Shown here piece after piece: positions 32,747-41,306 of a stretch of DNA of 64,000 bases. Origin of the DNA: CAWAND01 sp963807065. Lineage in GTDB: Bacteria; Chloroflexota; Anaerolineae; Anaerolineales; E44-bin32. The notes beneath the pieces were generated by a model. It searched no databases and was not told where the DNA came from. It saw nothing but the letters and a program-made list of their open reading frames with translations. Both the position numbers and the translations under genes were made by a program. Position 1 is the first letter of the stretch; the number at the start of each line of letters is the position of its first letter. The DNA is taken from the NCBI GenBank assembly GCA_963807065.1, contig CAWDZQ010000003.1, forward strand, positions 434,001-498,000. Direction: 5' to 3'.

Positions 32747-34108
32747 CTAGTTGAGACCGCTGCTGGGCTCGATTTCACCCATCGACGGCAAATCCAGTGG
32801 TCCGGTGCGTTCCTCTAGCATCGACACCAGCTCATCCGCCAGCTTGGTTGAGTCGTGGCGCCACGGCCGTGAATGATCGGCCAAATCCGACGTATGACAG
32901 GGCACGCTGACGCCCTGGCAGTCCGGCTGGACGAAGCTCAGCTTATCCGGCAGACTGGCCTCAAGCCAATCGTTGGCCAGCACAACGTCGACCAGGCCGC
33001 GCCCTACGTGCTGCTCGAGCGCCGCTACGTGCTGGCCACAATTGAAAGCCTCCGTTTCACCCGGCTGGGTGGCCACGTTGCAGACGTAGACCTTGAAAGC
33101 ACGGCTGGCATGGATGGCTTTTGTGATGTCGTTCACAAGCAAGTTGGGGAGCACACTCGTGAAAAGGCTCCCCGGGCCGATGACGACCATTTCGGCGTTC
33201 AGGATGGCTTGGATCGCTTCCGGGTAAGCGGGCGGATCGTTGGGTTCAAGGTGGAGATGGCGTATCTGGCCTGGCAGATTCGGAATGCGGCTCTCACCCC
33301 GGATCCGCACCGCCCGCAAGTCCATGGAGGTTGTCTTGTCCGCCACGAGGGCCACATCTTCCAAGGTTGAGGGCAGGACACGGCCGCGTATCGCCAGGAC
33401 TCGGCCGGCCTCTGCCAGCCCGGTGTCAAACCCGCCGGTCACGCCGGCCAGCGCGGCAATGAATAGGTTGCCAAAAGAATGTCCGGCCAGTTCCCCCTCC
33501 GGAAAGCGGTACTGGAACAACTGGGTCAACATCTGCTCATCGTCGGAAAGGGCGGCCAGGCAATTGCGCAAGTCGCCGGGAGGCGGAAGGCCAAGCGAAC
33601 GGCGCAGCCGGCCCGATGAGCCGCCGTCGTCCGCCACGGTCACGATAGCCGTTAGATTGCCGGTGTAGCTTTTCAGTCCCCTCAACAGGGTCGACAACCC
33701 GGTGCCGCCGCCGATGGCAACGATTTTCGGCCCCCGTCCGCGCCGGCGATGCTCCGCAACCACCTCCACGACCGATCTGCCTGGCCTAAGGAAGGGAGCC
33801 AAGAGGGCCCGATTGATCTCGAGCACAGCCAAGCCCAAGATGCCCACTCCGGCAAACCCGAGCAGCGAAGCTCGTGCCCAGCGTGGCAGTGCCCGCAGAC
33901 TGACAACATACAGCCAGGTGGCATCGGGATGGGCACGATAGTAGTCGAGCAGGACGATTGCCAAGCCGAGGCCGATCAAGGCCGTGGCCGCCACCATTAA
34001 GAGCAACCAGCGCTTGACTCCCAAGCCGGGTTCGAACCAGCGCCAGAAGCGGCGCCATTCACGCCCCTGCCGGCCGTCGGGAGGGTTCTTGTGCTTACCG
34101 TTTTTCAC
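32747..34108 (-). CDS. YvcK/CofD-like gluconeogenesis factor with two N-terminal membrane helices
   Basis: YvcK-family proteins are needed for growth on gluconeogenic carbon and for cell shape in Bacillus. The 453-residue product (from GTG 34108) adds two hydrophobic helices (about 35-58 and 75-98) to the usual cytosolic domain. That domain has Ile-Gly-Gly-Gly-Thr-Gly-Leu-Ser, Asp-Asp-Gly-Gly-Ser-Ser-Gly and Ile-Gly-Pro-Gly-Ser-Leu-Phe-Thr-Ser. The GTG start lies exactly 7 nt after an extended -10, so I prefer it to the GTG/ATG-like codons further up. Its neighbours are pgk, tpiA, a PknB-type kinase and apgM. Confidence 0.9.
   Translation of the reverse strand: MKNGKHKNPPDGRQGREWRRFWRWFEPGLGVKRWLLLMVAATALIGLGLAIVLLDYYRAHPDATWLYVVSLRALPRWARASLLGFAGVGILGLAVLEINRALLAPFLRPGRSVVEVVAEHRRRGRGPKIVAIGGGTGLSTLLRGLKSYTGNLTAIVTVADDGGSSGRLRRSLGLPPPGDLRNCLAALSDDEQMLTQLFQYRFPEGELAGHSFGNLFIAALAGVTGGFDTGLAEAGRVLAIRGRVLPSTLEDVALVADKTTSMDLRAVRIRGESRIPNLPGQIRHLHLEPNDPPAYPEAIQAILNAEMVVIGPGSLFTSVLPNLLVNDITKAIHASRAFKVYVCNVATQPGETEAFNCGQHVAALEQHVGRGLVDVVLANDWLEASLPDKLSFVQPDCQGVSVPCHTSDLADHSRPWRHDSTKLADELVSMLEERTGPLDLPSMGEIEPSSGLN
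33121..33138. promoter_or_regulatory. 18-bp dyad inside the yvcK coding region
   Basis: TTGTGAT-GTCG-TTCACAA, one mismatch to the recurrent dyad. It lies within codons for a conserved YvcK stretch, so it may be fortuitous. Confidence 0.35.
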
Positions 34109-34115
34109 GCCTGCC

Positions 34116-34121
34116 ACTATA
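34116..34121 (-). promoter_or_regulatory. Extended -10 box of yvcK; leaderless start
   Basis: Minus-strand TGG-TATAGT with the GTG start codon after exactly 7 nt, the same geometry as ftsY. Confidence 0.6.
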
Positions 34122-34162
34122 CCAGACGCCTTTCGCACGCGTCAATCGGGGGTCACAGATGC

Positions 34163-34191
34163 TTGGCCCCAGCTATGCCCTAAAGTATAAT
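34163..34191 (+). promoter_or_regulatory. Promoter of the ABC transporter ATPase gene
   Basis: TTGGCC, a 17-nt spacer and TATAAT (34186-34191), with the predicted start near 34198 and a GGGAGGA ribosome binding site downstream. Confidence 0.7.
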
Positions 34192-34228
34192 GGGCTCACG
34201 ATACCATGGAGAAGGGAGGAACAGCAGG

Positions 34229-35332
34229 ATGTCTAGCGTCACGTACGATCACGTGTACAAGCGTTTTGGCGCGGTCACGGCCGTCAATGATGTCAACATT
34301 GAAGTCGAGGACAAGGAATTTCTTGTCCTGGTCGGGCCGTCCGGCTGCGGCAAGACCACCACATTGAGGTTGCTTGCCGGGCTGGAGGAAATCAGCGATG
34401 GGTCGATCCGAATCGGGGAGCGCGTGGTCAACGACGTGGCGCCCAAGGATCGCGACATCGCCATGGTGTTCCAGTCGTACGCGCTCTATCCCCACATGAC
34501 TGTCTACGACAACATGGCCTTCGGTCTTAAGCTGCGCAAGACGCCCAAGGACGAGATCAAGAGCCGTGTCGGGGAAGCGGCTGAAATCTTGGGCATCGGC
34601 GGACTGCTCGACCGCCGTCCTCGACAGCTCTCAGGCGGCCAGCGCCAGCGGGTCGCCCTGGGCCGAGCCATCGTGCGCAAGCCGCAGGTCTTCCTGTTCG
34701 ACGAACCCCTCTCCAACCTCGACGCCAAACTTCGCGTCCAGACCCGAGCCGAGATCCAACAACTGCATCGCCGGCTTGAGACCACGTTCATTTACGTCAC
34801 CCACGACCAGACCGAGGCCATGACGATGGCCACTCGAATCGCGGTGATGAAGGACGGCATCCTCCAACAGGTCGACTCGCCGCAACGCCTATACGATCTG
34901 CCGGTGAATGTTTTTGTCGCCGGCTTCATTGGATCGCCAGCGATGAACTTTTTCAACGCCAAACTGGTGCGCGCTGACGGCGGGCTTCAAATCGACACCG
35001 GCGCCTTCAAGGTTTCCGTGCCTTCAGAAAAGGGCAAGACCTACGAGAACCACATTGATAAGGACGTCGTCTTTGGGATCCGCCCCGAAGACATTCACGA
35101 CACCCAGTTCACGCCGCCCGGAATTCAGCCGGCCGAAATTGACGCCGACGTTCAAGTCGTCGAACCAATGGGCAACGAGCTGATTCTGTATCTCAAGACG
35201 CCCGGCAATTCGTTCGTCAGCCGCATGGATCCACGAAGCCAGGCGAAGGTCAATGAAACGAAGAAGGTGGTCTTCAACATGCAGAACATGCACCTTTTTG
35301 AGACCACAGGCGACCAGCTCGCCATCCGTTGA
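34229..35332 (+). CDS. MalK/UgpC/MsmX-type ABC transporter ATP-binding protein
   Basis: The ATPase of a carbohydrate-type importer. The 367-residue product has Walker A Gly-Pro-Ser-Gly-Cys-Gly-Lys-Thr-Thr, the Q-loop in Met-Val-Phe-Gln-Ser-Tyr-Ala-Leu, signature Leu-Ser-Gly-Gly-Gln-Arg-Gln-Arg, Walker B Leu-Phe-Asp-Glu-Pro, the switch His, and a C-terminal OB/TOBE regulatory domain typical of the MalK class. No permease or binding protein is adjacent, so it may serve several sugar importers, as MsmX does. It has its own promoter and a strong terminator. Confidence 0.93.
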   Translation: MSSVTYDHVYKRFGAVTAVNDVNIEVEDKEFLVLVGPSGCGKTTTLRLLAGLEEISDGSIRIGERVVNDVAPKDRDIAMVFQSYALYPHMTVYDNMAFGLKLRKTPKDEIKSRVGEAAEILGIGGLLDRRPRQLSGGQRQRVALGRAIVRKPQVFLFDEPLSNLDAKLRVQTRAEIQQLHRRLETTFIYVTHDQTEAMTMATRIAVMKDGILQQVDSPQRLYDLPVNVFVAGFIGSPAMNFFNAKLVRADGGLQIDTGAFKVSVPSEKGKTYENHIDKDVVFGIRPEDIHDTQFTPPGIQPAEIDADVQVVEPMGNELILYLKTPGNSFVSRMDPRSQAKVNETKKVVFNMQNMHLFETTGDQLAIR

Positions 35333-35350
35333 CCTTAAGACCGATCAGTC

Positions 35351-35384
35351 AAAGACCCTCGCCCATGTGGCGAGGGTCTTTGTT
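35351..35384 (+). terminator. Intrinsic terminator of the ABC ATPase gene
   Basis: A perfect 13-bp stem, AAAGACCCTCGCC / GGCGAGGGTCTTT, with a 5-nt loop and a short TCTTTGTT tract. Its 3' end merges into the apgM -10 box. Confidence 0.88.
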
Positions 35385-35389
35385 ATGAT
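35384..35389 (+). promoter_or_regulatory. Extended -10 box of apgM
   Basis: TGT-TATGAT, overlapping the tail of the preceding terminator, with AGGAGG about 10 nt further on. Confidence 0.5.
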
Positions 35390-35406
35390 GGGAATCAGGA
35401 GGACCT

Positions 35407-36618
35407 ATGGCTGATTTCAAACTGATGCGCACACTCCACCAACCGGCCGAGACCAAGATGGTCCTACTGATCCTGGACGGGGTCGGCGGGCTTTCTGTGA
35501 CGCCCGGCGGCCCCACCGAACTGGAGGCCGCCAACACCCCCAACCTAGACCGGCTGGCAGCCGAAGGCTGCCTGGGGCAGACCATCCCAGTGCGGCCCGG
35601 GATCACGCCAGGTTCCGGGCCAGGGCACCTGGCGCTGTTTGGCTACGACCCCGTGACCTACGACGTTGGCCGAGGTGTGATCGAGGCCTCCGGCGTGGGG
35701 ATGAAGGTCGGCAAGGGCGATGTCGCCGCCAGAGGCAACTTCTGCACCGTCGACGGCGCGGGGATGATCATCGACCGCCGGGCCGGGAGGATTTCGAGCG
35801 ACGAGGCGCGGCCGCTCGTCGAACGGCTGGATGCTATTGAGCTCCCTGACCTCCAGATTGACGTCCGCGTGCTTCGCGAATATCGGTTCGGGGTGGTCAT
35901 GCGGGGAGACGGATTGGCGCCGAATATTCATGACACCGATCCGCTCGTAACTGGAGAACCGCCTCTGGAAGCTGTGGCGTCGGATCCCGATTCGGAGCAC
36001 ACGGCGGAGTTGGTCAATGCGTGGGTCAAAGAGGCCCGCAAGGCCCTGGCCCACGAACCCAAGGCCAACGCACTTACCTTGCGCGGCTTCTCGGCCAACC
36101 CCCACCTGCCCCAGTTCGACGAAATCTACGGGCTGGATGCGGTCTGTATCGCCGTCTACCCTATGTACAAGGGCGTGGCCCACCTGGTGGGGATGGGGGT
36201 ACACACCTTCAAAGGCGAATCACCGGCTGACGAGTTCGCTGCCGCACGAGCCATCTGGTCGGCCCACGACTTCTTCTTTATCCACATCAAGAAGACGGAC
36301 AGCCTCGGCGAAGATGGGGAGTTCGACAAGAAGGCGGAAATGATTGAGAAGGTGGATGCCGCCCTGCCCGATCTGTTGGCACTCTCGCCAGACGTCTTAG
36401 CCGTAACCGGCGATCACTGCACCCCGGCCCGCTTGAAGTATCACTCCTGGCATCCGGTTCCGGTGCTGCTTTGGGCACCGGCCACAGCCCGCGCCGACGC
36501 GCAGAAACAGTTCGGCGAAACCGCCTGCAGTCAAGGGGGGCTGGGCACTTTCCAGGCCTCGGAACTGATGCCGCTGATGATGGCTCATGCCTCCCGGCTT
36601 AGCAAGTTCGGGGCCTGA
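35407..36618 (+). CDS. apgM: 2,3-bisphosphoglycerate-independent phosphoglycerate mutase, archaeal (ApgM) type
   Basis: Interconverts 3- and 2-phosphoglycerate; a metal-dependent member of the alkaline phosphatase superfamily. The 403-residue product has Leu-Ile-Leu-Asp-Gly-Val-Gly-Gly near the N terminus, Gly-Pro-Gly-His-Leu-Ala-Leu-Phe-Gly-Tyr-Asp-Pro, and the C-terminal Val-Thr-Gly-Asp-His-Cys-Thr-Pro metal motif. Length fits ApgM, not the 510-residue GpmI. It sits with tpiA, pgk and yvcK within 7 kb. Confidence 0.93.
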   Translation: MADFKLMRTLHQPAETKMVLLILDGVGGLSVTPGGPTELEAANTPNLDRLAAEGCLGQTIPVRPGITPGSGPGHLALFGYDPVTYDVGRGVIEASGVGMKVGKGDVAARGNFCTVDGAGMIIDRRAGRISSDEARPLVERLDAIELPDLQIDVRVLREYRFGVVMRGDGLAPNIHDTDPLVTGEPPLEAVASDPDSEHTAELVNAWVKEARKALAHEPKANALTLRGFSANPHLPQFDEIYGLDAVCIAVYPMYKGVAHLVGMGVHTFKGESPADEFAAARAIWSAHDFFFIHIKKTDSLGEDGEFDKKAEMIEKVDAALPDLLALSPDVLAVTGDHCTPARLKYHSWHPVPVLLWAPATARADAQKQFGETACSQGGLGTFQASELMPLMMAHASRLSKFGA

Positions 36619-36646
36619 ATGGCCCCTGACAAAGGGGCAACGACCA

Positions 36647-36859
36647 ATGCCTGTCCTACGAATCCTCTCCTGGCCGTTCGTCGCCATTTGGCGCCTTCTA
36701 ACCTGGGTCCTCGGCCTAACCGGCCGAATTGTCGTGATCGGGATCGGCCTGGCCCTGATGATCGCTGGCCTGGTCGCGACGCTCACCATCATCGGTGCGG
36801 TGGTAGGGGTCCCGCTGATTGTGGTCGGTTTGCTGCTGATCTTTCGAGGCATCTTCTAG
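36647..36859 (+). CDS. Small two-helix membrane protein of unknown function
   Basis: A 70-residue hydrophobic protein starting at ATG 36647, 28 nt after apgM, with GGGG upstream. Two membrane segments (about 8-32 and 36-66) are rich in Val, Ile, Leu and Gly, with Arg residues at the cytosolic ends. Nothing indicates a function; by position it may share the apgM transcript, which ends at the terminator at 36887. Confidence 0.6.
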   Translation: MPVLRILSWPFVAIWRLLTWVLGLTGRIVVIGIGLALMIAGLVATLTIIGAVVGVPLIVVGLLLIFRGIF

Positions 36860-36886
36860 AAACTGAAACCAGATGAACCGGAACAG

Positions 36887-36916
36887 AAAAAGCCGGGGCG
36901 CATGCTCCGGCTTTTT
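36887..36916. terminator. Bidirectional intrinsic terminator
   Basis: AAAAAGCCGG...CCGGCTTTTT hairpin with a 6-nt loop, usable by the plus-strand apgM unit and the convergent nfuA-like gene. Confidence 0.9.
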
Positions 36917-36948
36917 GAAACTTCCGTCTTGAGCAAAGTCGCCAGAAC

Positions 36949-37545
36949 TCAGAAGGGCGACTCCGCCGGTCCGCCCTTGCCGGGCTGGTAGTAGGGATTG
37001 CTGCCGGCCGCGTGGTCGGTGGTGTCGATCACCTGTTTGATGTCCGGCACGGCCTGACGGATCATCACGTCGATCCCCTGTTTCAGGGTCACATCGGCCA
37101 GTCCGCAACCCTGGCACCCCCCGCCAAGTTCGACGTAGGCAATCTCATCCCGAACATCCAAGAGCATTACCCAGCCGCCATGCGCCGCTACGCCTGGGTT
37201 GATTTGCTGGTCCAACACGTTTTGAACAGCCTGCGACACGGGGTCTTCCCACAGCGGGTTCGGGTTATCGAGTTGAAACCCCGTCTGATACGCGTTTTCG
37301 ATATACACAAGTCGGGCCCCTTCGAGCTTGGGAGCGCTGTCGGCGTCGATCAAGAGATCGATGCCGTCGACCTGGAATGATTGATCGTCGGGATCGCCGT
37401 CGTCGGGCTTGATGAACCGCAGAGAATATTCATATCCATCCGGCCCGCGTCCGACAATGGCCACTTTCAAGACCTTCCCTTGCCGGTCTGGGGCCTGCAT
37501 GAGCTCTTTGATCTTGGCGCTGGCCTCGGGTGTGATCTCAATCAT
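36949..37545 (-). CDS. NfuA-like iron-sulfur carrier (degenerate A-type domain plus NifU C-terminal domain)
   Basis: A 198-residue protein with the NfuA domain order. Residues 1-95 look like an A-type (IscA) fold but lack its cysteines, and residues 100-175 are a NifU domain with Cys144-Gln-Gly-Cys147, which would hold a bridging 4Fe-4S cluster in a dimer. A short Pro/Gly-rich tail follows. This is the same arrangement as E. coli NfuA, an Fe-S delivery protein. GGAGG precedes the ATG. No isc or suf genes are nearby. Confidence 0.88.
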   Translation of the reverse strand: MIEITPEASAKIKELMQAPDRQGKVLKVAIVGRGPDGYEYSLRFIKPDDGDPDDQSFQVDGIDLLIDADSAPKLEGARLVYIENAYQTGFQLDNPNPLWEDPVSQAVQNVLDQQINPGVAAHGGWVMLLDVRDEIAYVELGGGCQGCGLADVTLKQGIDVMIRQAVPDIKQVIDTTDHAAGSNPYYQPGKGGPAESPF

Positions 37546-37637
37546 CTGCCTACCTCCTCAAACCTACCGGCCGACCCCCGCTGCCGGGGATTTCAGCCGC
37601 GTTGGGCACATTATAACCTCGCCGACGTCACGCAGCT

Positions 37638-38921
37638 TCAGTCAGGGCGGATATCGAAGACCAACTTGGCGTGCGCCTGGCGAAGGGCTGACTCCGCCTC
37701 ATCTGGCGTCGTCGCCCGGGAAAATATGAAGCCAAGATAGCGGCCGCCCTCAGGCAGGGGAACCAGAATCTCCCCGATCGGAACGCTGATGATCAGCTCG
37801 TCAACACCTGGGACGAGTTCGGCTGCCTGCTTGCCCTTCACAGCCTCCAGTCTCCCCCCGTGCGGCATGGGGATCATCATCACACCCGCGGCTGAGGTTT
37901 CGCGTGACACATGGCGCACGTCACCCCCCATGGCTTGGCGCAAGATCAACGTTTCCAGGGATTCACTCCGATCAAAGCGTAGAGTCTTGGCACACAATCC
38001 CCCGATTGACCGCGGAGCCAGATCGATCAGATACACACCCTTCGGATTGACGCGCAGCTCGATGTGCACCGGGCCAGTCCGAAGCCCCAGTGCCCGTACG
38101 GCGCGTTGTGCCGTATCGACCATTTCGGACTGCACGTCTGCAGAGTGCCGTGACGGGGTGACATAGATCGTCTCCTCAAAGTAGGGTCCCTCGAGTGGCT
38201 CTGGCTTGTCGAAGAGGGCCAAGACCTGCAGTCCGCCTTCGTTGAGCATCCCCTCCAAAGCCACCTCCTCCCCGGGAATGTAGTTTTCGCACCACAAGCT
38301 GTCAGCCAGCTCGCCACCCAGGCTGCGAATCCCGGGCTGCGAAAGCAAACGGCGGTCGCGTTGGAAGGCAAACACGAAGTCACCGGGATTGTCCACCCGA
38401 ATCACCCCCTGACTTCCTGATAGGAACCGGGGCTTGAGGACGCTGGGATAAGTCAGAATCCCAGCCACATCCTCCGGGTCAGAATCGATGCCTATGCGCA
38501 AACCCGAAGGGGTGGGAAGATGGCGTCCGGAAAGATGCTCTCGCATGGCGGCCTTGTCGCGCACGATGGCGACGGATTCAGGGGGATTGTGGGAAAGCTT
38601 AAGTCGGCGGGAGGCTTCGGCGGCCAGCCAGGTGCCATCATCCTCGGCCGCCACGATGGCGTCGAGTGGGACCTCGCTGGCAAAGGCCTCGATGGCCGCC
38701 ACCGCAGCCTCCGCATCAGAAAAATCGATGTGCAATCCCCCGCTGCCAGCGAGCGGTGTCTCGGCCTCAGTGCCAACGACCACCGACAGACCCAGGCCCT
38801 CGGCTGCTTCCAGAAAGGCCCCGACGCGGTACGTCCGGCTGCTCGTCAACAACAGCACCCGCCGGCGGGCCCTGGCCGCTTTCCCGCCTCCTGCGGCGTC
38901 GGATCCCATCCGCTCAAACAC
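37638..38921 (-). CDS. ATP-grasp ligase (L-amino-acid ligase type)
   Basis: A 427-residue ATP-grasp protein that should form an amide bond through an acyl-phosphate. It has an N-terminal PreATP-grasp Rossmann-like fold, a lysine in Leu-Lys-Pro-Arg (about 168-171), the grasp loop Ser-Gly-Ser-Gln-Gly-Val, and a Mg-binding Glu-Leu-Arg-Val-Asn-Pro. The C-terminal part resembles the LAL C-terminal domain of BacD-like dipeptide ligases. The substrate is unknown. The start is GTG 38921 or ATG 38909. The dyad at 38933-38950 lies directly upstream. Confidence 0.82.
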   Translation of the reverse strand: MFERMGSDAAGGGKAARARRRVLLLTSSRTYRVGAFLEAAEGLGLSVVVGTEAETPLAGSGGLHIDFSDAEAAVAAIEAFASEVPLDAIVAAEDDGTWLAAEASRRLKLSHNPPESVAIVRDKAAMREHLSGRHLPTPSGLRIGIDSDPEDVAGILTYPSVLKPRFLSGSQGVIRVDNPGDFVFAFQRDRRLLSQPGIRSLGGELADSLWCENYIPGEEVALEGMLNEGGLQVLALFDKPEPLEGPYFEETIYVTPSRHSADVQSEMVDTAQRAVRALGLRTGPVHIELRVNPKGVYLIDLAPRSIGGLCAKTLRFDRSESLETLILRQAMGGDVRHVSRETSAAGVMMIPMPHGGRLEAVKGKQAAELVPGVDELIISVPIGEILVPLPEGGRYLGFIFSRATTPDEAESALRQAHAKLVFDIRPD

Positions 38922-38932
38922 CTGATCTCATA

Positions 38933-38950
38933 TTGTGAACGATTTCACAA
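38933..38950. promoter_or_regulatory. 18-bp dyad, Rex/CRP-like operator, upstream of the ATP-grasp gene
   Basis: TTGTGAA-CGAT-TTCACAA, an exact match to the consensus. It lies 12 bp from the GTG start and overlaps the 3' end of the lit-like gene, so a bound protein would block transcription start near the ATP-grasp gene. Confidence 0.65.
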
Positions 38951-39679
38951 ATCGGAAGGGTCTGTGCCCTGTTCGGCGGCTCCGGCTTCGATCTTGGCCG
39001 AGACAGCACGCGAAGCCAGCCACCAAATGAGGCCGGCTTCTCCCAATGTCCACAGGCCAAGGAAAGCGAAGACTTGCTGCCAGAACCGTTCGGGGAACAG
39101 TCGTATCAACGTGTCGCTGTATAGAAACAGCCAGGTGTCGCCCTGAAAGAACAGATGGTGGAACCCCACGAAGACAAATGAAAAGCTGACCAGGGACAGC
39201 AGGCCCAGCGCCAGCATGCCAAACAACGTCCACAAGGCGCCGTTGCGCCAGGCCAACCAGAGCTCATGCAGCCCGGAGAGTCGCCAGACCACCACCCCAA
39301 AAACTGCCAAGCCCAACAAGCCGACGACCCACAGCGCCAGGAAGGTCTGCGTCAACGACTTGACGTCGGCCATGTGGCGCAGCTCGCGCTGGTTGTAGAT
39401 GGGCGCTCCGTTCTGGAAGTGCAGATCGGCCAGGAACTCAATTCCGGACGTGTTGACCAGGTAGTCCAGCGAGAGCTTGGACCACTTGAGCCGATCCTGA
39501 AGGGTGAATCCGTACGGGTCGGCTGGAAAACCGGGTAGTCGATAGGCGGCATCTACATAGGCATGCGTCAGGGTCAAGCGAACGCTGGTTAGCAACAGCA
39601 CCAAAGGCACCATCAACTGCAGTGCGAGCCTGAAACCCAGGGCAAGAGCTTGGCGACGGGGGGTCGGATGACTATCCAT
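38945..39679 (-). CDS. Lit-like (DUF1461/TIGR01906) integral membrane protein
   Basis: A 244-residue membrane protein with about four or five helices. The large extracytoplasmic loop contains Glu-Leu-Arg-His102-Met-Ala-Asp-Val-Lys, and a second site reads Phe-His174-His175-Leu-Phe-Phe-Gln-Gly-Asp-Thr-Trp. Both histidine sites are hallmarks of the family that includes Lit, the lipoprotein intramolecular transacylase of Firmicutes. Chloroflexota envelopes differ, so the activity here is not certain. It starts 1 nt after the preceding stop, within a tight minus-strand run. Confidence 0.85.
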   Translation of the reverse strand: MDSHPTPRRQALALGFRLALQLMVPLVLLLTSVRLTLTHAYVDAAYRLPGFPADPYGFTLQDRLKWSKLSLDYLVNTSGIEFLADLHFQNGAPIYNQRELRHMADVKSLTQTFLALWVVGLLGLAVFGVVVWRLSGLHELWLAWRNGALWTLFGMLALGLLSLVSFSFVFVGFHHLFFQGDTWLFLYSDTLIRLFPERFWQQVFAFLGLWTLGEAGLIWWLASRAVSAKIEAGAAEQGTDPSDL

Positions 39680-39680
39680 A

Positions 39681-41243
39681 TCAGTTCAGCGCTCCTTGCA
39701 TCCCCCCCACCCCCTCCCCCAGGATGAACCGGATGACGATCGAGTTAACGAGCTGTTCCACCGGGGCGCGGTCGTCGGTGAAGACCACGCGTGACGCCGG
39801 AGTCGGTTGAAGGTCGGCAACCGATTTTTGGAGCACCTCCAACAAAAAGGCCGGCGCTCCGGATTGCACCAGGCGGGCCAGGTTCAGGCGCAGATTCCCC
39901 GGCTGCGTCGGTTGGCGTGTGGCATAGATGATACTGTTGAAGGTCCCCGGCACATCAACCACATATACCGAAGGAAACACAGCGCCGATCGTGCCCACCA
40001 TGGCCTCAATCAAGCGCCGGTCGGTAGGCGTGCGCCCAACGTTGATCACCAACACGCCATCGTCTGTCAGATGATCCAATACGATGGTGAAAAATTGCTC
40101 GGTGGTCAGATGCCAGGGGATGTACGGCGGCCGGTAGGCATCGACGGCGATCACGCTGTAAGCATAGGGGCTGTGGTCGAGGCCCCAGCGCCCGTCCGAT
40201 GCGATGGCGTTCAGATTGGGCTCGGTCATTCCAAAATACTCACGCCCAATCTGAATGATCTCCGGGTCGATTTCCCAGCCATCGATCGGGACGTCACCGA
40301 ATACGGCCGTATACTGCTGGGCGATCGTGCCGGCCGCTAAGCCTACGATCCCGACGCGTGACGGCCGCTGCGGAGTGGCTTGAGGGTTGTTGAAGTAGGG
40401 GGCCGCCAAGAAGTAGTCCCATGTCCCAAAGGTTTCTATTTGCTTCGGATTGTAGACCGAGTGCACAGCCTGGCCCTCATTCAACATCAGATAGCGGGTG
40501 TCTCCAGCCTGAATGACCTGGATGTAGTTGTAGGCCGATTCATCCTCAAAGATCTGGCCCTCGGCTAGCTTGATGGGGCCGCGCAGACTCCACCACGCCA
40601 GACCGAGGAGCACGGCCGGCAGAGCCAGGTGCATCAGAGCGGCCCGGCGCTCGGACTGCGCCAGCCCGACCAGGGACACGAGCATTAAGGAGAAGGAAAA
40701 CACCAAGAAGGTGCGCGCCGTTCCGATGCTGGGGATGAGCCACAACACTGGCAGAAAAGTGCCCAGGATCGAGCCCAAGGTCGAAAGGGCGTAGATTCGG
40801 CCCGAAACGCTGCCGGCGTGCTCCGTATCCTTGATCGCCAGTCGGATGGCAAAGGGTGAAATGCAGCCCAACAAAGTCACGGGGATCACGAAGAGCACCA
40901 AAACGGAGATGAATGAGCCGGCCATCACGGCGGCGTCAAGCTTCTCGACAGCTTGTGCCGCCAGGCGGAGCACCGGGCGGGAGACCATTGGGACCAAGCC
41001 AGACGTGAAGCCCGCCCACATCAGGATGCGGTAGTAAGTCGACTCGAAGGGCGAACGATCCGCCCACTTCCCTCCCAGAAAGTATCCAGCCGTCAGGTAG
41101 ACCAGGATCAGGCCGATGATGTTGGCCCAGACCAAGTTGGTGGTGCCAAACACATTACCGAGCAGCCGCGAAGCGGAGAGCTCCACGCCAAGCGAGGTCA
41201 TTCCGCCGGCAAACACCGACACCAGCAGCAGGTTTCTACGCAC
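39681..41243 (-). CDS. Membrane-fused spermidine synthase-like protein
   Basis: A 520-residue fusion: about seven hydrophobic helices (residues 5-215) followed by a Rossmann methyltransferase-fold domain of the spermidine synthase type (Val-Gly-Ile-Val-Gly-Leu-Ala-Ala-Gly-Thr, Gly-Trp-Glu-Ile-Asp-Pro-Glu, Ser-Val-Ile-Ala-Val-Asp-Ala-Tyr). Such fused proteins are common, but few are proved to make polyamines, so I give no symbol. The start is GTG 41243 with GGGAG upstream. It lies between the DUF58 gene and the lit-like gene. Confidence 0.88.
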   Translation of the reverse strand: MRRNLLLVSVFAGGMTSLGVELSASRLLGNVFGTTNLVWANIIGLILVYLTAGYFLGGKWADRSPFESTYYRILMWAGFTSGLVPMVSRPVLRLAAQAVEKLDAAVMAGSFISVLVLFVIPVTLLGCISPFAIRLAIKDTEHAGSVSGRIYALSTLGSILGTFLPVLWLIPSIGTARTFLVFSFSLMLVSLVGLAQSERRAALMHLALPAVLLGLAWWSLRGPIKLAEGQIFEDESAYNYIQVIQAGDTRYLMLNEGQAVHSVYNPKQIETFGTWDYFLAAPYFNNPQATPQRPSRVGIVGLAAGTIAQQYTAVFGDVPIDGWEIDPEIIQIGREYFGMTEPNLNAIASDGRWGLDHSPYAYSVIAVDAYRPPYIPWHLTTEQFFTIVLDHLTDDGVLVINVGRTPTDRRLIEAMVGTIGAVFPSVYVVDVPGTFNSIIYATRQPTQPGNLRLNLARLVQSGAPAFLLEVLQKSVADLQPTPASRVVFTDDRAPVEQLVNSIVIRFILGEGVGGMQGALN

Positions 41244-41306
41244 GTTTCATCTCCCGGGTGGCAACCCGTTGATGATAACACCCTCGATAGAAGGAGACAG
41301 GCGAGA

